8,057 bases of DNA from Defluviitaleaceae bacterium (GCA_009787435.1 WRFW01000163.1:1-8057), one strand, 5' to 3'; positions 1 to 6,315 are shown, counted from the stretch's first letter. Numbers and translations: made by a program. Notes: generated by a model from the sequence alone, not told the origin.

Positions 1-666
1 AATTTCAATTAAGTTTCCTCTAAATTCATTTCCATATATGTTGTATATCGTTTCTTCTAAGTTTTTTGCTAAACTTTTTATTTTTGTAGTTCCCTCGTTT
101 ATGTAAGTGAAGCTTATGTGTGGGTTTGCCAGTGCTAATTTAGCGGTTAAGCTTTCTATTTGGCTAGCTTCTGTTGTATTATTTTTTAAAAATTTTCGGC
201 GGGCAGGCACATTAAAAAATAAATTCCGCACTACAATTGTTGTACCTTTTTGCATAGCCTTTTTTTCTTTTTTAGTAATAACCCCGCCCCGCAGCTCTAT
301 TATATTGCCTAAGCTTTGCTCTTCAGTTTTAGTTGAAAGCGTAACAGTTGAAACGGTAGCAATGGCAGCCATTGCTTCTCCTCTAAACCCTAATGAAAGC
401 ACATTTTCTAAATCATTTAATGTTTCTATTTTACTAGTTGCGTGCCTTTTAAACACATTTTCTAAATCGGCTTCTTCTATCCCGCTTCCATTGTCTGTTA
501 CTCTTATTAAATCTTTCCCGCCGCCGCTAATTTCAATAGTTATAGTACTTGCCCCTGCATCTACCCCATTTTCTATAAGTTCTTTCACAGCAGACACAGG
601 CCTTTCAATAACTTCCCCTGCTGCAATTTTTTCTATCATATCATTTTCTAATATTTTAATTTTCAT
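1..666 (-). CDS. mutL: DNA mismatch repair protein MutL, N-terminal part (gene cut by window edge)
   Basis: MutL is the GHKL-family ATPase that couples mismatch recognition by MutS to strand removal. The 222 codons present run without a stop to position 1 and cover the ATPase domain. Visible motifs are IAAGEV-ERP (residues 14-23), the catalytic Glu29 and Asn33 in KELIEN, the nucleotide-binding DNGSGI (58-63), RHATSKI (74-80), LGFRGEA (92-98) and PARRKFL (154-160). Numbering matches E. coli MutL at E29, N33 and D58. The ATG at 666-664 is chosen because it puts these motifs at their usual positions. The ribosome binding site before it is weak (TTTAGGTAT). The C-terminal dimerisation/endonuclease part lies outside the window. 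No mutS lies directly upstream, where it often sits; the neighbour is a divergent MazF-like gene. The identification is certain. Confidence 0.98.
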   Translation of the reverse strand, partial: MKIKILENDMIEKIAAGEVIERPVSAVKELIENGVDAGASTITIEISGGGKDLIRVTDNGSGIEEADLENVFKRHATSKIETLNDLENVLSLGFRGEAMAAIATVSTVTLSTKTEEQSLGNIIELRGGVITKKEKKAMQKGTTIVVRNLFFNVPARRKFLKNNTTEASQIESLTAKLALANPHISFTYINEGTTKIKSLAKNLEETIYNIYGNEFRGNLIEI

Positions 667-674
667 ATACCTAA

Positions 675-683
675 AGTATAACA
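675..683 (-). promoter_or_regulatory. Possible extended -10 promoter element for mutL
   Basis: On the minus strand the nine bases read TGTTATACT, an extended -10 (TGn plus TATACT). No good -35 hexamer is seen 16-18 bp upstream. The predicted start of transcription would be only a few bases before the mutL ATG at 666, giving an almost leaderless message, which fits the weak ribosome binding site. This is an inference from sequence only. Confidence 0.35.
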
Positions 684-737
684 CAAATTGCCCCAAAATG
701 CTATAGTAAGCCTTGCTTGAAAAATAAAAAATTTCAT

Positions 738-766
738 TTGCATAATTCTAGGAAATATGATATAAT
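738..766 (+). promoter_or_regulatory. Sigma-A type promoter for the mazF-parAB-miaA operon
   Basis: TTGCAT (738-743) and a perfect TATAAT (761-766) are separated by exactly 17 bp, and TG at 758-759 makes an extended -10 (TGATATAAT). Transcription should begin near 773, giving a leader of about 37 nt with a strong Shine-Dalgarno AAGGAGGG (793-800) before the ATG at 810. It is the only strong promoter seen ahead of the six tightly packed plus-strand genes. Confidence 0.8.
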
Positions 767-809
767 CGTTAGTGGGGTTAAAGTTTTAAAGTAAGGAGGG
801 AGCATACTT

Positions 810-1355
810 ATGAAATTCTCAGATATAAAAATTGAAGAAGAAGAAAAAAAATATAAATTCGATGTCAAACGTGGCGAAATATATATGTGTGATTTAGGCG
901 GAATTTACGGCAGAAGACCAGTTTTAATTATTCAAAACGACCTTGGCAACACTCATTCTCCCCGAACTATAGTAGCAGTGTTAACTAGCAATACTACATA
1001 TAAAGGCAGACCAACTCATATTTATTTCACCCCAGCCACCACTGGCATTAAATCGGTAATCCAATTTGAAAACTTACACACAGTTGATAAAGACCAGCTT
1101 CTTTTCTGGATGGACAAAGTAGAATTTGGAGAAGATATGGAAACTGCTTTGCGTATAAGTTTAGGCTTAGCTAAAGTTAAGCCAGAAAAAGAAGAAGCAG
1201 AGGAGGGGGAAGCTATGAAAGCTTCAGTAGAAATTAAAGAAAAAAATAAAATGCCTGAAATAAAAATTGAAGGTTCATTAAAAGATACGTTAGAAATAGT
1301 TTTAGAAGGCAATGCTTTTAAAGAGAGGGATAGCATAAAGATTGTTATAAATTAA
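810..1355 (+). CDS. MazF/PemK-family endoribonuclease-like protein with C-terminal extension
   Basis: Residues 19 to about 120 match the MazF/PemK fold of mRNA-cleaving type II toxins: VKRGEIY (19-25), GRRPVLIIQND (34-44), a conserved SP-TIVAVLTS strand (50-60) and an ISLGL end (116-120). Arg36 in RPV and Thr59 correspond to the catalytic Arg25 and Thr48 of B. subtilis MazF with a constant offset of 11, so the active site looks intact. The protein has 181 residues, against about 115 for a typical MazF. The extra parts are an acidic N-terminal stretch (residues 1-18) and a charged C-terminal extension (about 122-181). No mazE-like gene lies between the promoter and this gene. The start at 810 follows AAGGAGGG at ideal spacing. 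parA begins 10 bp downstream. Toxin activity is inferred from the family; it may instead be a regulator of the partition operon. Confidence 0.85.
   Translation: MKFSDIKIEEEEKKYKFDVKRGEIYMCDLGGIYGRRPVLIIQNDLGNTHSPRTIVAVLTSNTTYKGRPTHIYFTPATTGIKSVIQFENLHTVDKDQLLFWMDKVEFGEDMETALRISLGLAKVKPEKEEAEEGEAMKASVEIKEKNKMPEIKIEGSLKDTLEIVLEGNAFKERDSIKIVIN
1201..1217 (+). promoter_or_regulatory. Internal in-frame ribosome binding site and ATG within the mazF-like gene
   Basis: AGGAGGGG (1201-1208) lies 6 bases before an ATG at 1215-1217 that is in frame with the toxin gene (its Met136). Translation from it would give a separate 46-residue charged peptide ending at the same stop (1355). The codons just upstream change from GAA GAA to GAG GAG GGG, an unusual choice in this AT-rich gene and exactly what creates the Shine-Dalgarno. 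Whether it is used is not known. Confidence 0.4.
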
Positions 1356-1365
1356 AGTAGGTAAT

Positions 1366-2127
1366 ATGAAAATAATATCAATAGCAAACCAAAAAGGCGG
1401 CGTAGGCAAAACTACCACAGCTATAAATTTAAGTGTAGCTTTAAGTGAGCTTGGAAAGCGTGTGTTAGTTGTCGATTTAGACCCGCAGGCAAATTTAACT
1501 ATGGGCTTCGGTATAGACTATCCAGATGAATTGGAATATACTATATCTAACATTATTTTATCAAATAAAAATATAAATCGTGAAAAATACATTAAAATTT
1601 ATGGAAAATTACAATTCATTCCTGCAAGTATAGAGCTCGTAGAACTTGAGGACAAGCTTTCCACAGCCATAGGGCGTGAAAGTTACTTAGGCGATTTTTT
1701 AGAACAATTTAAAAATGATTATGATTATTGCATTATAGATTGCTTGCCAAGTTTAAATATTTTAACCGTGAACGCACTTTGTGCTAGTGATGAAGTTATA
1801 ATTCCTGTTCAAAGCCAATATTTTAGCGTTAAAGGGCTTGAACTTCTTTTAAATACTATAGCTACTATTAAATCGAAAATAAATAAAAAATTACAAATAG
1901 CAGGTGTAGTGTTCACTATGCTAGATGGGCGAAGCACTTTTCAAAAAAATGCTGCTGAAATTGTTAAAATAAAATATGGCGAGCTTTTAAAAATTTTTAA
2001 TACTTATATACCACCCTCTGTTAAAGTTAGCGACAATCAAAGTAAAGGAATATCTATAGTCTCAGAAAGAGGGAATAACGCTGGCCGTGCTTATATGGAT
2101 TTGGCTTTAGAATACTTAAAGGAGTAA
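1366..2127 (+). CDS. parA: ParA/Soj-family partition ATPase
   Basis: ParA ATPases bind DNA non-specifically as ATP dimers and, stimulated by ParB, move or position plasmids and chromosomes. The 253-residue protein has the deviant Walker A motif KGGVGKTTT (10-18), Walker A' VLVVDLDPQAN (33-43) and Walker B CIIDCLPSL (122-130), where most relatives have DCPPSL. Length is normal for the short Soj/plasmid Ib-like class, with no N-terminal DNA-binding domain. The C-terminal segment IPPSVKVSDNQSKG (215-228) differs from the usual IPRNVRLSEAPS of chromosomal Soj, so the protein looks more like the ParA of mobile elements. It starts 10 bp after the mazF-like gene, behind AAGTAGG, and is followed 4 bp later by parB. 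The family call is certain; the origin is inferred. Confidence 0.95.
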   Translation: MKIISIANQKGGVGKTTTAINLSVALSELGKRVLVVDLDPQANLTMGFGIDYPDELEYTISNIILSNKNINREKYIKIYGKLQFIPASIELVELEDKLSTAIGRESYLGDFLEQFKNDYDYCIIDCLPSLNILTVNALCASDEVIIPVQSQYFSVKGLELLLNTIATIKSKINKKLQIAGVVFTMLDGRSTFQKNAAEIVKIKYGELLKIFNTYIPPSVKVSDNQSKGISIVSERGNNAGRAYMDLALEYLKE

Positions 2128-2131
2128 TTAA

Positions 2132-3061
2132 ATGTCTTTTAATTTGAAAAATCCCACTGCAAATTTAAGTTTACTAAAATCAACTCACCAAAGTTCTGAA
2201 TTATCAATCGAAAATGTTAAAATTGAAAAATTAGCTCATTTTAAAAATCACCCCTTTAAACTTTATACTGGAAAGCGTTTTTTAGATATGGTTGAAAGTA
2301 TAAAAAATAATGGCATTTTAAACCCTTTAATAGTTCGCCCTATTCCCCCAGGCAGAGAAGAAAAAGAGTTTAAATATGAAATTTTAGCGGGGCACAATCG
2401 AATAGAAGCCGCAAAAGAAGCAAGCCTTAAAATAGTGCCTTGCATAATTAAAGATTTTACAGATGATGAAGCTAAATTAATATTAATAGAATCAAATTTA
2501 ATGCAGCGAAGCTTTAGCGAGCTATCTCTCAGTGAAAAAATTTATATAGTTTCAATTTATTATAATGCTCTAAAAAGCCAAGGCAAGCGGACAGATCTAG
2601 TAAAAGATGTGAATAGTTTCTTAGAAGATAAAAAGCTAGCAGCAGAAGAAACAGGCGAAAAATATGAATTAAATAAAAATACAATCGCAAGATACTTACG
2701 ATTAAATAAACTCTCAAATGAATTAAAGATTCTCTTAGATGATGGCTCTTTAAAAATGAGAGCAGGGCTAGCCCTTTCTTTTCTAAAAGAAGCCGAGCAA
2801 GCAGAAATTTATAAATATTTATTAGAAAACAAAATAAAAATTAGTATAGACCAAGCAGAAGCTTTAAAAAAAATCTCACAAACGGGCATTTGGCAGTATA
2901 GACATACAATAGACACTTTATTTAACTCAGCTGAAAAATCTATAAATTTTTTAAAAATCAAATATGATAAAATTAAAACTTATTTTGAACCAAGCCAAAC
3001 CGAAAAGGAAATAGAAGCAGAACTTATAGAAGCTTTAAAATTTTATAGAGAGCACAAATGA
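2132..3061 (+). CDS. parB: ParB/RepB/Spo0J-family partition protein, clostridial mobile-element type
   Basis: ParB proteins bind centromere-like parS sites and stimulate the ParA ATPase. Residues about 28-124 form the ParB N-terminal domain: FKNHPFKLY (37-45), SIKNNGILNPLIVRP (56-70), YEILAGHNRIEAA (82-94) and IESNLMQRSF (119-128). A helix-turn-helix follows around 168-194 (YELNKNTIARYLRL). GHNR stands where chromosomal Spo0J has the CTP-binding GERR. The HPF motif, the GHNR form and the QGKR stretch (150-153) are the style I know from ParB proteins of clostridial integrative elements. The start is behind AAAGGAG (2118-2124), 4 bp after parA, and the stop TGA overlaps the miaA ATG by 4 bp (ATGA), so the two are translationally coupled. 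No parS of the Bacillus consensus is seen in the window. Confidence 0.93.
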   Translation: MSFNLKNPTANLSLLKSTHQSSELSIENVKIEKLAHFKNHPFKLYTGKRFLDMVESIKNNGILNPLIVRPIPPGREEKEFKYEILAGHNRIEAAKEASLKIVPCIIKDFTDDEAKLILIESNLMQRSFSELSLSEKIYIVSIYYNALKSQGKRTDLVKDVNSFLEDKKLAAEETGEKYELNKNTIARYLRLNKLSNELKILLDDGSLKMRAGLALSFLKEAEQAEIYKYLLENKIKISIDQAEALKKISQTGIWQYRHTIDTLFNSAEKSINFLKIKYDKIKTYFEPSQTEKEIEAELIEALKFYREHK

Positions 3062-3912
3062 AAAAAATAGTAGTAATAACAGGGCCAACAGCAAGTGGAA
3101 AATCTACAATTGCAGAAAATTTAAAAAAAGAGTTTAACGGAGAGCTAATAAGTGCAGACTCTATGCAAGTTTATAAATATATGAATATAGGCACAGCTAA
3201 AACACCTGCTCTTTTAACCGACCTTGTAGAACCAAATGAAGAATTCACAGTTTTTGATTATGTTAAACATGCTAAAAATCTAATAAATAATATGGACAAG
3301 CTGCCTATAATAGTAGGTGGCAGTTCATTTTATTTGCACGCTCTATTATATGATAATGAATTTATAGAAAATATAGACATAGTTTATAGAAAAGAATTAG
3401 AAAAGTACAGTTCGGCAGAGCTTCATGAGATGTTAGCAGTTGTAGATTTGGAAACCGCAAATATAGTGCACCAAAATAATCGCAAGCGAGTAATAAGAGC
3501 TTTAGAATTTTATAAAACACACGGAATAAAAATATCTAGCCATAATGAATTTCAGAAAAAGCGTAAATTAGCTTATAATGCTAAAATTTTCATAGTGAAT
3601 AAAGAGCGTAAAATTCTTTATGAAAACATAAATAACCGTGTAGATGATATGATTGCAAAAGGCTTAGTCGGCGAAGTTAAAAACTTGCTTAGCATGGGAT
3701 ACACTAAAGAATTAAAAGCTATGCAAGCTATAGGCTATATTGAAATTATACGCCATTTAGAGGGGCAGCTAAGCTTAGAACAAGCGATAGATTTAATTAA
3801 ACAAAATACTAGAAAATTTGCAAAACGCCAACTAACTTGGTTTAAAAATAAAACAGAAGGAATCTGGACAGACGATTTAGAAAATATTATAGAACAATGC
3901 AAATCTTTTTAA
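3058..3912 (+). CDS. miaA: tRNA dimethylallyltransferase MiaA, short form
   Basis: MiaA transfers a dimethylallyl group to N6 of adenosine 37 in tRNAs reading UNN codons. The 284-residue protein shows the P-loop GPTASGKST (9-17), ISADSMQVYKYMNIGTAK (31-48) with the catalytic Asp of DSMQ, RVIRALE (144-150) and the typical C-terminal block MQAIGYIEI (222-230) and KRQLTWFK (256-263). It is shorter than the usual 300-plus residues: the segment that normally carries PHHLID is compacted after GTAK (now TPALLTDLVEP, 49-59), and the segment after LYD (97-99) is short. GGSSFYL (87-93) replaces the usual GGTGLYI. It overlaps parB by 4 bp and the next gene by 16 bp. In many Firmicutes miaA follows mutS-mutL; here mutL is close but divergent, with the partition block between them. 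Confidence 0.96.
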   Translation: MKKIVVITGPTASGKSTIAENLKKEFNGELISADSMQVYKYMNIGTAKTPALLTDLVEPNEEFTVFDYVKHAKNLINNMDKLPIIVGGSSFYLHALLYDNEFIENIDIVYRKELEKYSSAELHEMLAVVDLETANIVHQNNRKRVIRALEFYKTHGIKISSHNEFQKKRKLAYNAKIFIVNKERKILYENINNRVDDMIAKGLVGEVKNLLSMGYTKELKAMQAIGYIEIIRHLEGQLSLEQAIDLIKQNTRKFAKRQLTWFKNKTEGIWTDDLENIIEQCKSF

Positions 3913-4667
3913 GCATATTATTTTGGATATTAATTTTAATTTTGGCGGTGATAGGTTTAATTATCGTCGTCTCTTTGGTTGCCCTTTTTATGCCTATTAG
4001 GTATTACATATTGTTCAAAAGCGATTTTCAATATGAAATACGAATTAAAATTTTAAGCTTCACACTTTTTCCTAAAAAAAAGCGGCTGCCTAAATCTAAA
4101 CGAGGGAAACCTCAAAAACACCCCTCTTTAGGAAAAAAAGAAAAGCAAAAAAACAGCGAAAATAAACTTGCTAATACCGAGCATACAACTTTAGAAGAAA
4201 AAAGAGAAAATAAGTTAGCCCCTGAAAAGCTTGAAGTAGAACTTAAGCAGCTTGAACAACTTGAAGAAGATACAAGCGAAGAAGTTGAGAAGAAAAGTTT
4301 ATTTGAAAAAATTGAGACTTGGTGGAGCATTTTAGAAGATTTTGAATTTGAAAGGCTTATAAAACCAACCAAACGCTTAGTATTTAAAATTATAAAACGC
4401 TTGAAGCCTAAAATCTTTAATCTTTCAGCTGAAATAGGAATAGACCCTTATAAAACTGGGCTTTTAATGGCTTTTATATCTCAATTTCATTTGAGCGACA
4501 ATGTTCAAATAATAGGCAACTATGAAGAAACTAAATTAGAGGGCTATTTAGAACTTGCTGGAAAGCTTAGGCTCATTTATTTTGCCGCCCCAGCAGTTAG
4601 GTTTATACTTTCTGCCCCTGTTTTAAAATTATTATTTTATGTGAGAAAAAGGAGAAAAGAATTATGA
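3897..4667 (+). CDS. DUF2953 membrane-anchored protein (YtfI-like)
   Basis: The 256-residue protein begins with one long hydrophobic segment (about residues 4-33), which should be a signal anchor or single membrane helix. A short conserved strand region follows (PIRYYILFKSD, 33-43), then a highly charged Lys/Glu-rich linker (about 58-137) that is likely helical or disordered. The C-terminal part (about 175-225) has the DUF2953-like core with GIDPYKTGLL (181-190) and alternating strands. Identification rests on this layout and on its neighbour: in Bacillus the DUF2953 protein YtfI is encoded directly before YtfJ/GerW, as here. The start at 3897 lies inside the end of miaA (16-bp overlap) without a strong ribosome binding site, suggesting coupled translation. 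Its stop overlaps the next ATG (ATGA). The biochemical function is unknown. Confidence 0.8.
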   Translation: MQIFLSILFWILILILAVIGLIIVVSLVALFMPIRYYILFKSDFQYEIRIKILSFTLFPKKKRLPKSKRGKPQKHPSLGKKEKQKNSENKLANTEHTTLEEKRENKLAPEKLEVELKQLEQLEEDTSEEVEKKSLFEKIETWWSILEDFEFERLIKPTKRLVFKIIKRLKPKIFNLSAEIGIDPYKTGLLMAFISQFHLSDNVQIIGNYEETKLEGYLELAGKLRLIYFAAPAVRFILSAPVLKLLFYVRKRRKEL

Positions 4668-5083
4668 AAGAATTAAACCCTGGTCTTGAAAAGCTATTTT
4701 CAAAAATGGAAAATTTCATAAATAGCAAAACCGTAATTGGAGAGCCAATGCAAATAGGCGATACTACTATAGTACCTCTTATAGACGTTTTTTTCGGTGT
4801 AGGTGCAAGTTCAAAAGATAAAGAAAGGGAAAAGAAAGGCACGAGCGATTCAGGCGGTTTAGGGGCTAAAATAACACCCTCTGCTATATTGGTAATAAAA
4901 AATGATAATGTTCAGCTTGTAAATATGAAAGATAAAGATAGTTTGAATAAAATAATAGACATGCTGCCTGGCATTTTCTCTAAGCTTCAAGAGAAATTTG
5001 GCAAAAAAGATAAAGAAGATATCGCGAAAGAAGTTATGGAAAAATTAAAAGAAGAAAGCGAAAAAGAAAAAACTGAGGATTAA
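4664..5083 (+). CDS. ytfJ: GerW/YtfJ-family protein
   Basis: This 139-residue protein matches the GerW (YtfJ) family. In B. subtilis the family member is a spore protein needed for germination, but the family also occurs in non-sporulating Clostridia. Visible signatures are TVIGEPMQIGDTTIVPL (23-39), VFFGVGASS (42-50), a Gly-rich stretch SGGLGAKITPSAILVI (63-78) and the strand VQLVNM (83-88). The N-terminal half is a short amphipathic start, and the tail from about 105 on is a Lys/Glu-rich helical segment. The ATG at 4664 overlaps the upstream stop by 4 bp and has AAGGAG at 4649-4654. It is the last gene of the operon; the gap after it holds the palindromic repeats. The presence of this pair is compatible with a spore-forming ancestor but does not prove sporulation. 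Confidence 0.92.
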   Translation: MKELNPGLEKLFSKMENFINSKTVIGEPMQIGDTTIVPLIDVFFGVGASSKDKEREKKGTSDSGGLGAKITPSAILVIKNDNVQLVNMKDKDSLNKIIDMLPGIFSKLQEKFGKKDKEDIAKEVMEKLKEESEKEKTED

Positions 5084-5116
5084 ATTCCTGAATTATTCTT
5101 TCTTAAGTTAATTACA

Positions 5117-5199
5117 ACCATAAAATATAGTAATAGCTAGGGAATGTTTTTAGAGCCACTGCTTTTTAAACATGAGCAGCTATTACTATATTTTATGGT
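5117..5199. repeat. Palindromic repeat unit 1: conserved 49-bp core with unique inverted arms
   Basis: The core (5134-5182, TAGCTAGGGAATG at its left end and GAGCAGCTA at its right) is repeated in unit 2 with one T fewer here. It is flanked by perfectly complementary 17-bp arms, ACCATAAAATATAGTAA (5117-5133) and TTACTATATTTTATGGT (5183-5199). Together with TAGCT/AGCTA this gives a perfect 22-bp stem. Within the core ATGTTT (5144-5149) can pair with AAACAT (5168-5173), and AGAGC (5152-5156) with GCTTT (5161-5165, one wobble), so transcript or single-stranded DNA could fold as one long interrupted hairpin. No T-run follows the stem, so it is not a typical intrinsic terminator, although it lies after the stop of ytfJ. 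Confidence 0.95.
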
Positions 5200-5218
5200 G
5201 TTATTTAGAAAATGTTTT

Positions 5219-5292
5219 ATACACTTATTTTAGCTAGGGAATGTTTTTAGAGCCACTGCTTTTTTAAACATGAGCAGCTAAAATAAGTGTAT
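5219..5292. repeat. Palindromic repeat unit 2: same core, different inverted arms
   Basis: The 50-bp core (5231-5280) is identical to the core of unit 1 except for one extra T in its internal T-run, and it has the same orientation. Its flanking arms are unrelated to those of unit 1: ATACACTTATTT (5219-5230) and AAATAAGTGTAT (5281-5292), 12 bp and perfectly complementary. With TAGCT/AGCTA the stem is 17 bp. It ends 10 bp from the stop codon of the minus-strand aldolase gene, so it may shape the 3' end of that transcript, but no T-run follows the stem on either strand. Confidence 0.95.
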
Positions 5293-5301
5293 TTAAAATT
5301 T

Positions 5302-6267
5302 CTATAAACAGCAGCTTTTCCCATTGATAGAAGAGCCAGCACTGCCTAATACATTTAAAATTTTATCTTCAACCGATTTTTCTATATATTCTCTTGCTTC
5401 CCCTAAATACCCTCTTGGGTCAAAACTTGCTGGGTTTTCACCAAAATGCTTTCTTATATATGCAGTCATCGCTAGGCGGATATCTGTATCCATATTTATT
5501 TTACAAACAGCCATGCTAGCTGCTTTTCTTAGCATTTCAGTTGGAATGCCTGCTGCCCCTTTTATTTGCCCGCCATATTTATTGCAAAGCTCCACAGCGT
5601 GTGGGTCCACAGCACTTGCACCGTGAAGCACTATTGGAAAATTTTTATGCCCTGCTAATTCTAATTTTTTTGTTATAGTTTCTAATCTTGCAAAATCTAA
5701 CTTTGCTTCCCCTTTAAACTTATATGCACCGTGGCTTGTGCCTATTGCTATTGCTAAGCTATCTATACCTGTTCTTTGCACAAAATCTACAGCTTGGTCT
5801 GGGTCTGTATATGTAGCCAAAGAGGAATCTACATTTATATCGTCTTCAACGCCAGCTAACACACCAAGTTCAGCTTCTACTACAACCCCTTTATCGTGAG
5901 CATATTTTACTACTTCCATAGTTTTTTTCACGTTTTCTTCATAATCATAATGGCTGCCGTCAAACATTACAGATGTGAAGCCTGCTGCTATTGCTTCTTT
6001 CACTATGTCAAAATCTGTGCCGTGGTCTAAATGCAGGGCTATATCTATTCCTGTTTCTTCTATTGCTGCATCTATCATCTTTTTTAAATAGCCAGCCCCT
6101 GCATATTTCAGCCCGCTTTTAGAAACACCAAGTATAACTGCTGAGTTATGCTTTGCACAAGCCCTTGTTACCCCTTGAATTATTTCTAAATTGCCTATAT
6201 TAAAAGCACCTATTGCATATTTTTTTTCAAAAGCATTGGCAAACATTTCTTTAGTTGTTACTAGCAT
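5302..6267 (-). CDS. fba: Class II fructose-1,6-bisphosphate aldolase
   Basis: This cytoplasmic zinc enzyme cleaves fructose-1,6-bisphosphate into dihydroxyacetone phosphate and glyceraldehyde 3-phosphate in glycolysis. The 321-residue protein has ALHLDHGTD (77-85) with catalytic Asp81 and zinc ligand His82, VEAELG (130-135), GTSHGAYKFKG (176-186) with zinc ligand His179, LHGAS (214-218) with zinc ligand His215, and the phosphate-binding NMDTDIR (258-264). GTSHGAYKFKGE and LDFARL favour a true fructose-bisphosphate aldolase over the tagatose form. The start at 6267 is chosen because AAGGAGG lies at ideal spacing before it. The in-frame ATG at 6318 lies upstream of the predicted transcription start and would add a non-family leader. 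The tail after NVLGSA (305-310) is longer than usual and ends in two adjacent cysteines (SCCL). The gene is monocistronic and convergent with ytfJ. Confidence 0.97.
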   Translation of the reverse strand: MLVTTKEMFANAFEKKYAIGAFNIGNLEIIQGVTRACAKHNSAVILGVSKSGLKYAGAGYLKKMIDAAIEETGIDIALHLDHGTDFDIVKEAIAAGFTSVMFDGSHYDYEENVKKTMEVVKYAHDKGVVVEAELGVLAGVEDDINVDSSLATYTDPDQAVDFVQRTGIDSLAIAIGTSHGAYKFKGEAKLDFARLETITKKLELAGHKNFPIVLHGASAVDPHAVELCNKYGGQIKGAAGIPTEMLRKAASMAVCKINMDTDIRLAMTAYIRKHFGENPASFDPRGYLGEAREYIEKSVEDKILNVLGSAGSSINGKSCCL

Positions 6268-6306
6268 AAAAGCCTCCTTAAAAGTTATGAAAAATTTATC
6301 ACAACT

Positions 6307-6315
6307 ATTATAACA
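6307..6315 (-). promoter_or_regulatory. Extended -10 promoter for fba
   Basis: On the minus strand the bases read TGTTATAAT, a perfect extended -10. The -35 region (around 6330-6335) is poor, as is common for extended -10 promoters. Transcription should start near 6300, leaving a leader of about 33 nt that contains AAGGAGG before the ATG at 6267. Its upstream half overlaps the divergent promoter at 6322-6350. Confidence 0.6.

Noticed and set aside
107..706. A long plus-strand open frame across the left end
   Set aside because: It is the antisense shadow of mutL, whose minus-strand frame carries every ATPase motif of the family.
731..756. Inverted pair ATTTC/GAAAT spanning the operon promoter as an operator
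   Set aside because: Only 5 bp per arm of AT-rich sequence; expected by chance in this composition.
4112..4372. Ser-rich minus-strand open frame
   Set aside because: It is the complement of the Lys/Glu-rich linker of the DUF2953 protein, with no ribosome binding site of its own.
5134..5280. CRISPR array (two repeats of about 50 bp separated by about 48 bp)
   Set aside because: Only two repeats, and the sequence between them consists largely of the inverted arms of each unit, so it is not a spacer; no cas genes are present.
5936..5960. parS-like site (TTTCACGT within the aldolase gene)
   Set aside because: Only half of the Bacillus parS consensus is present and it is not a palindrome.
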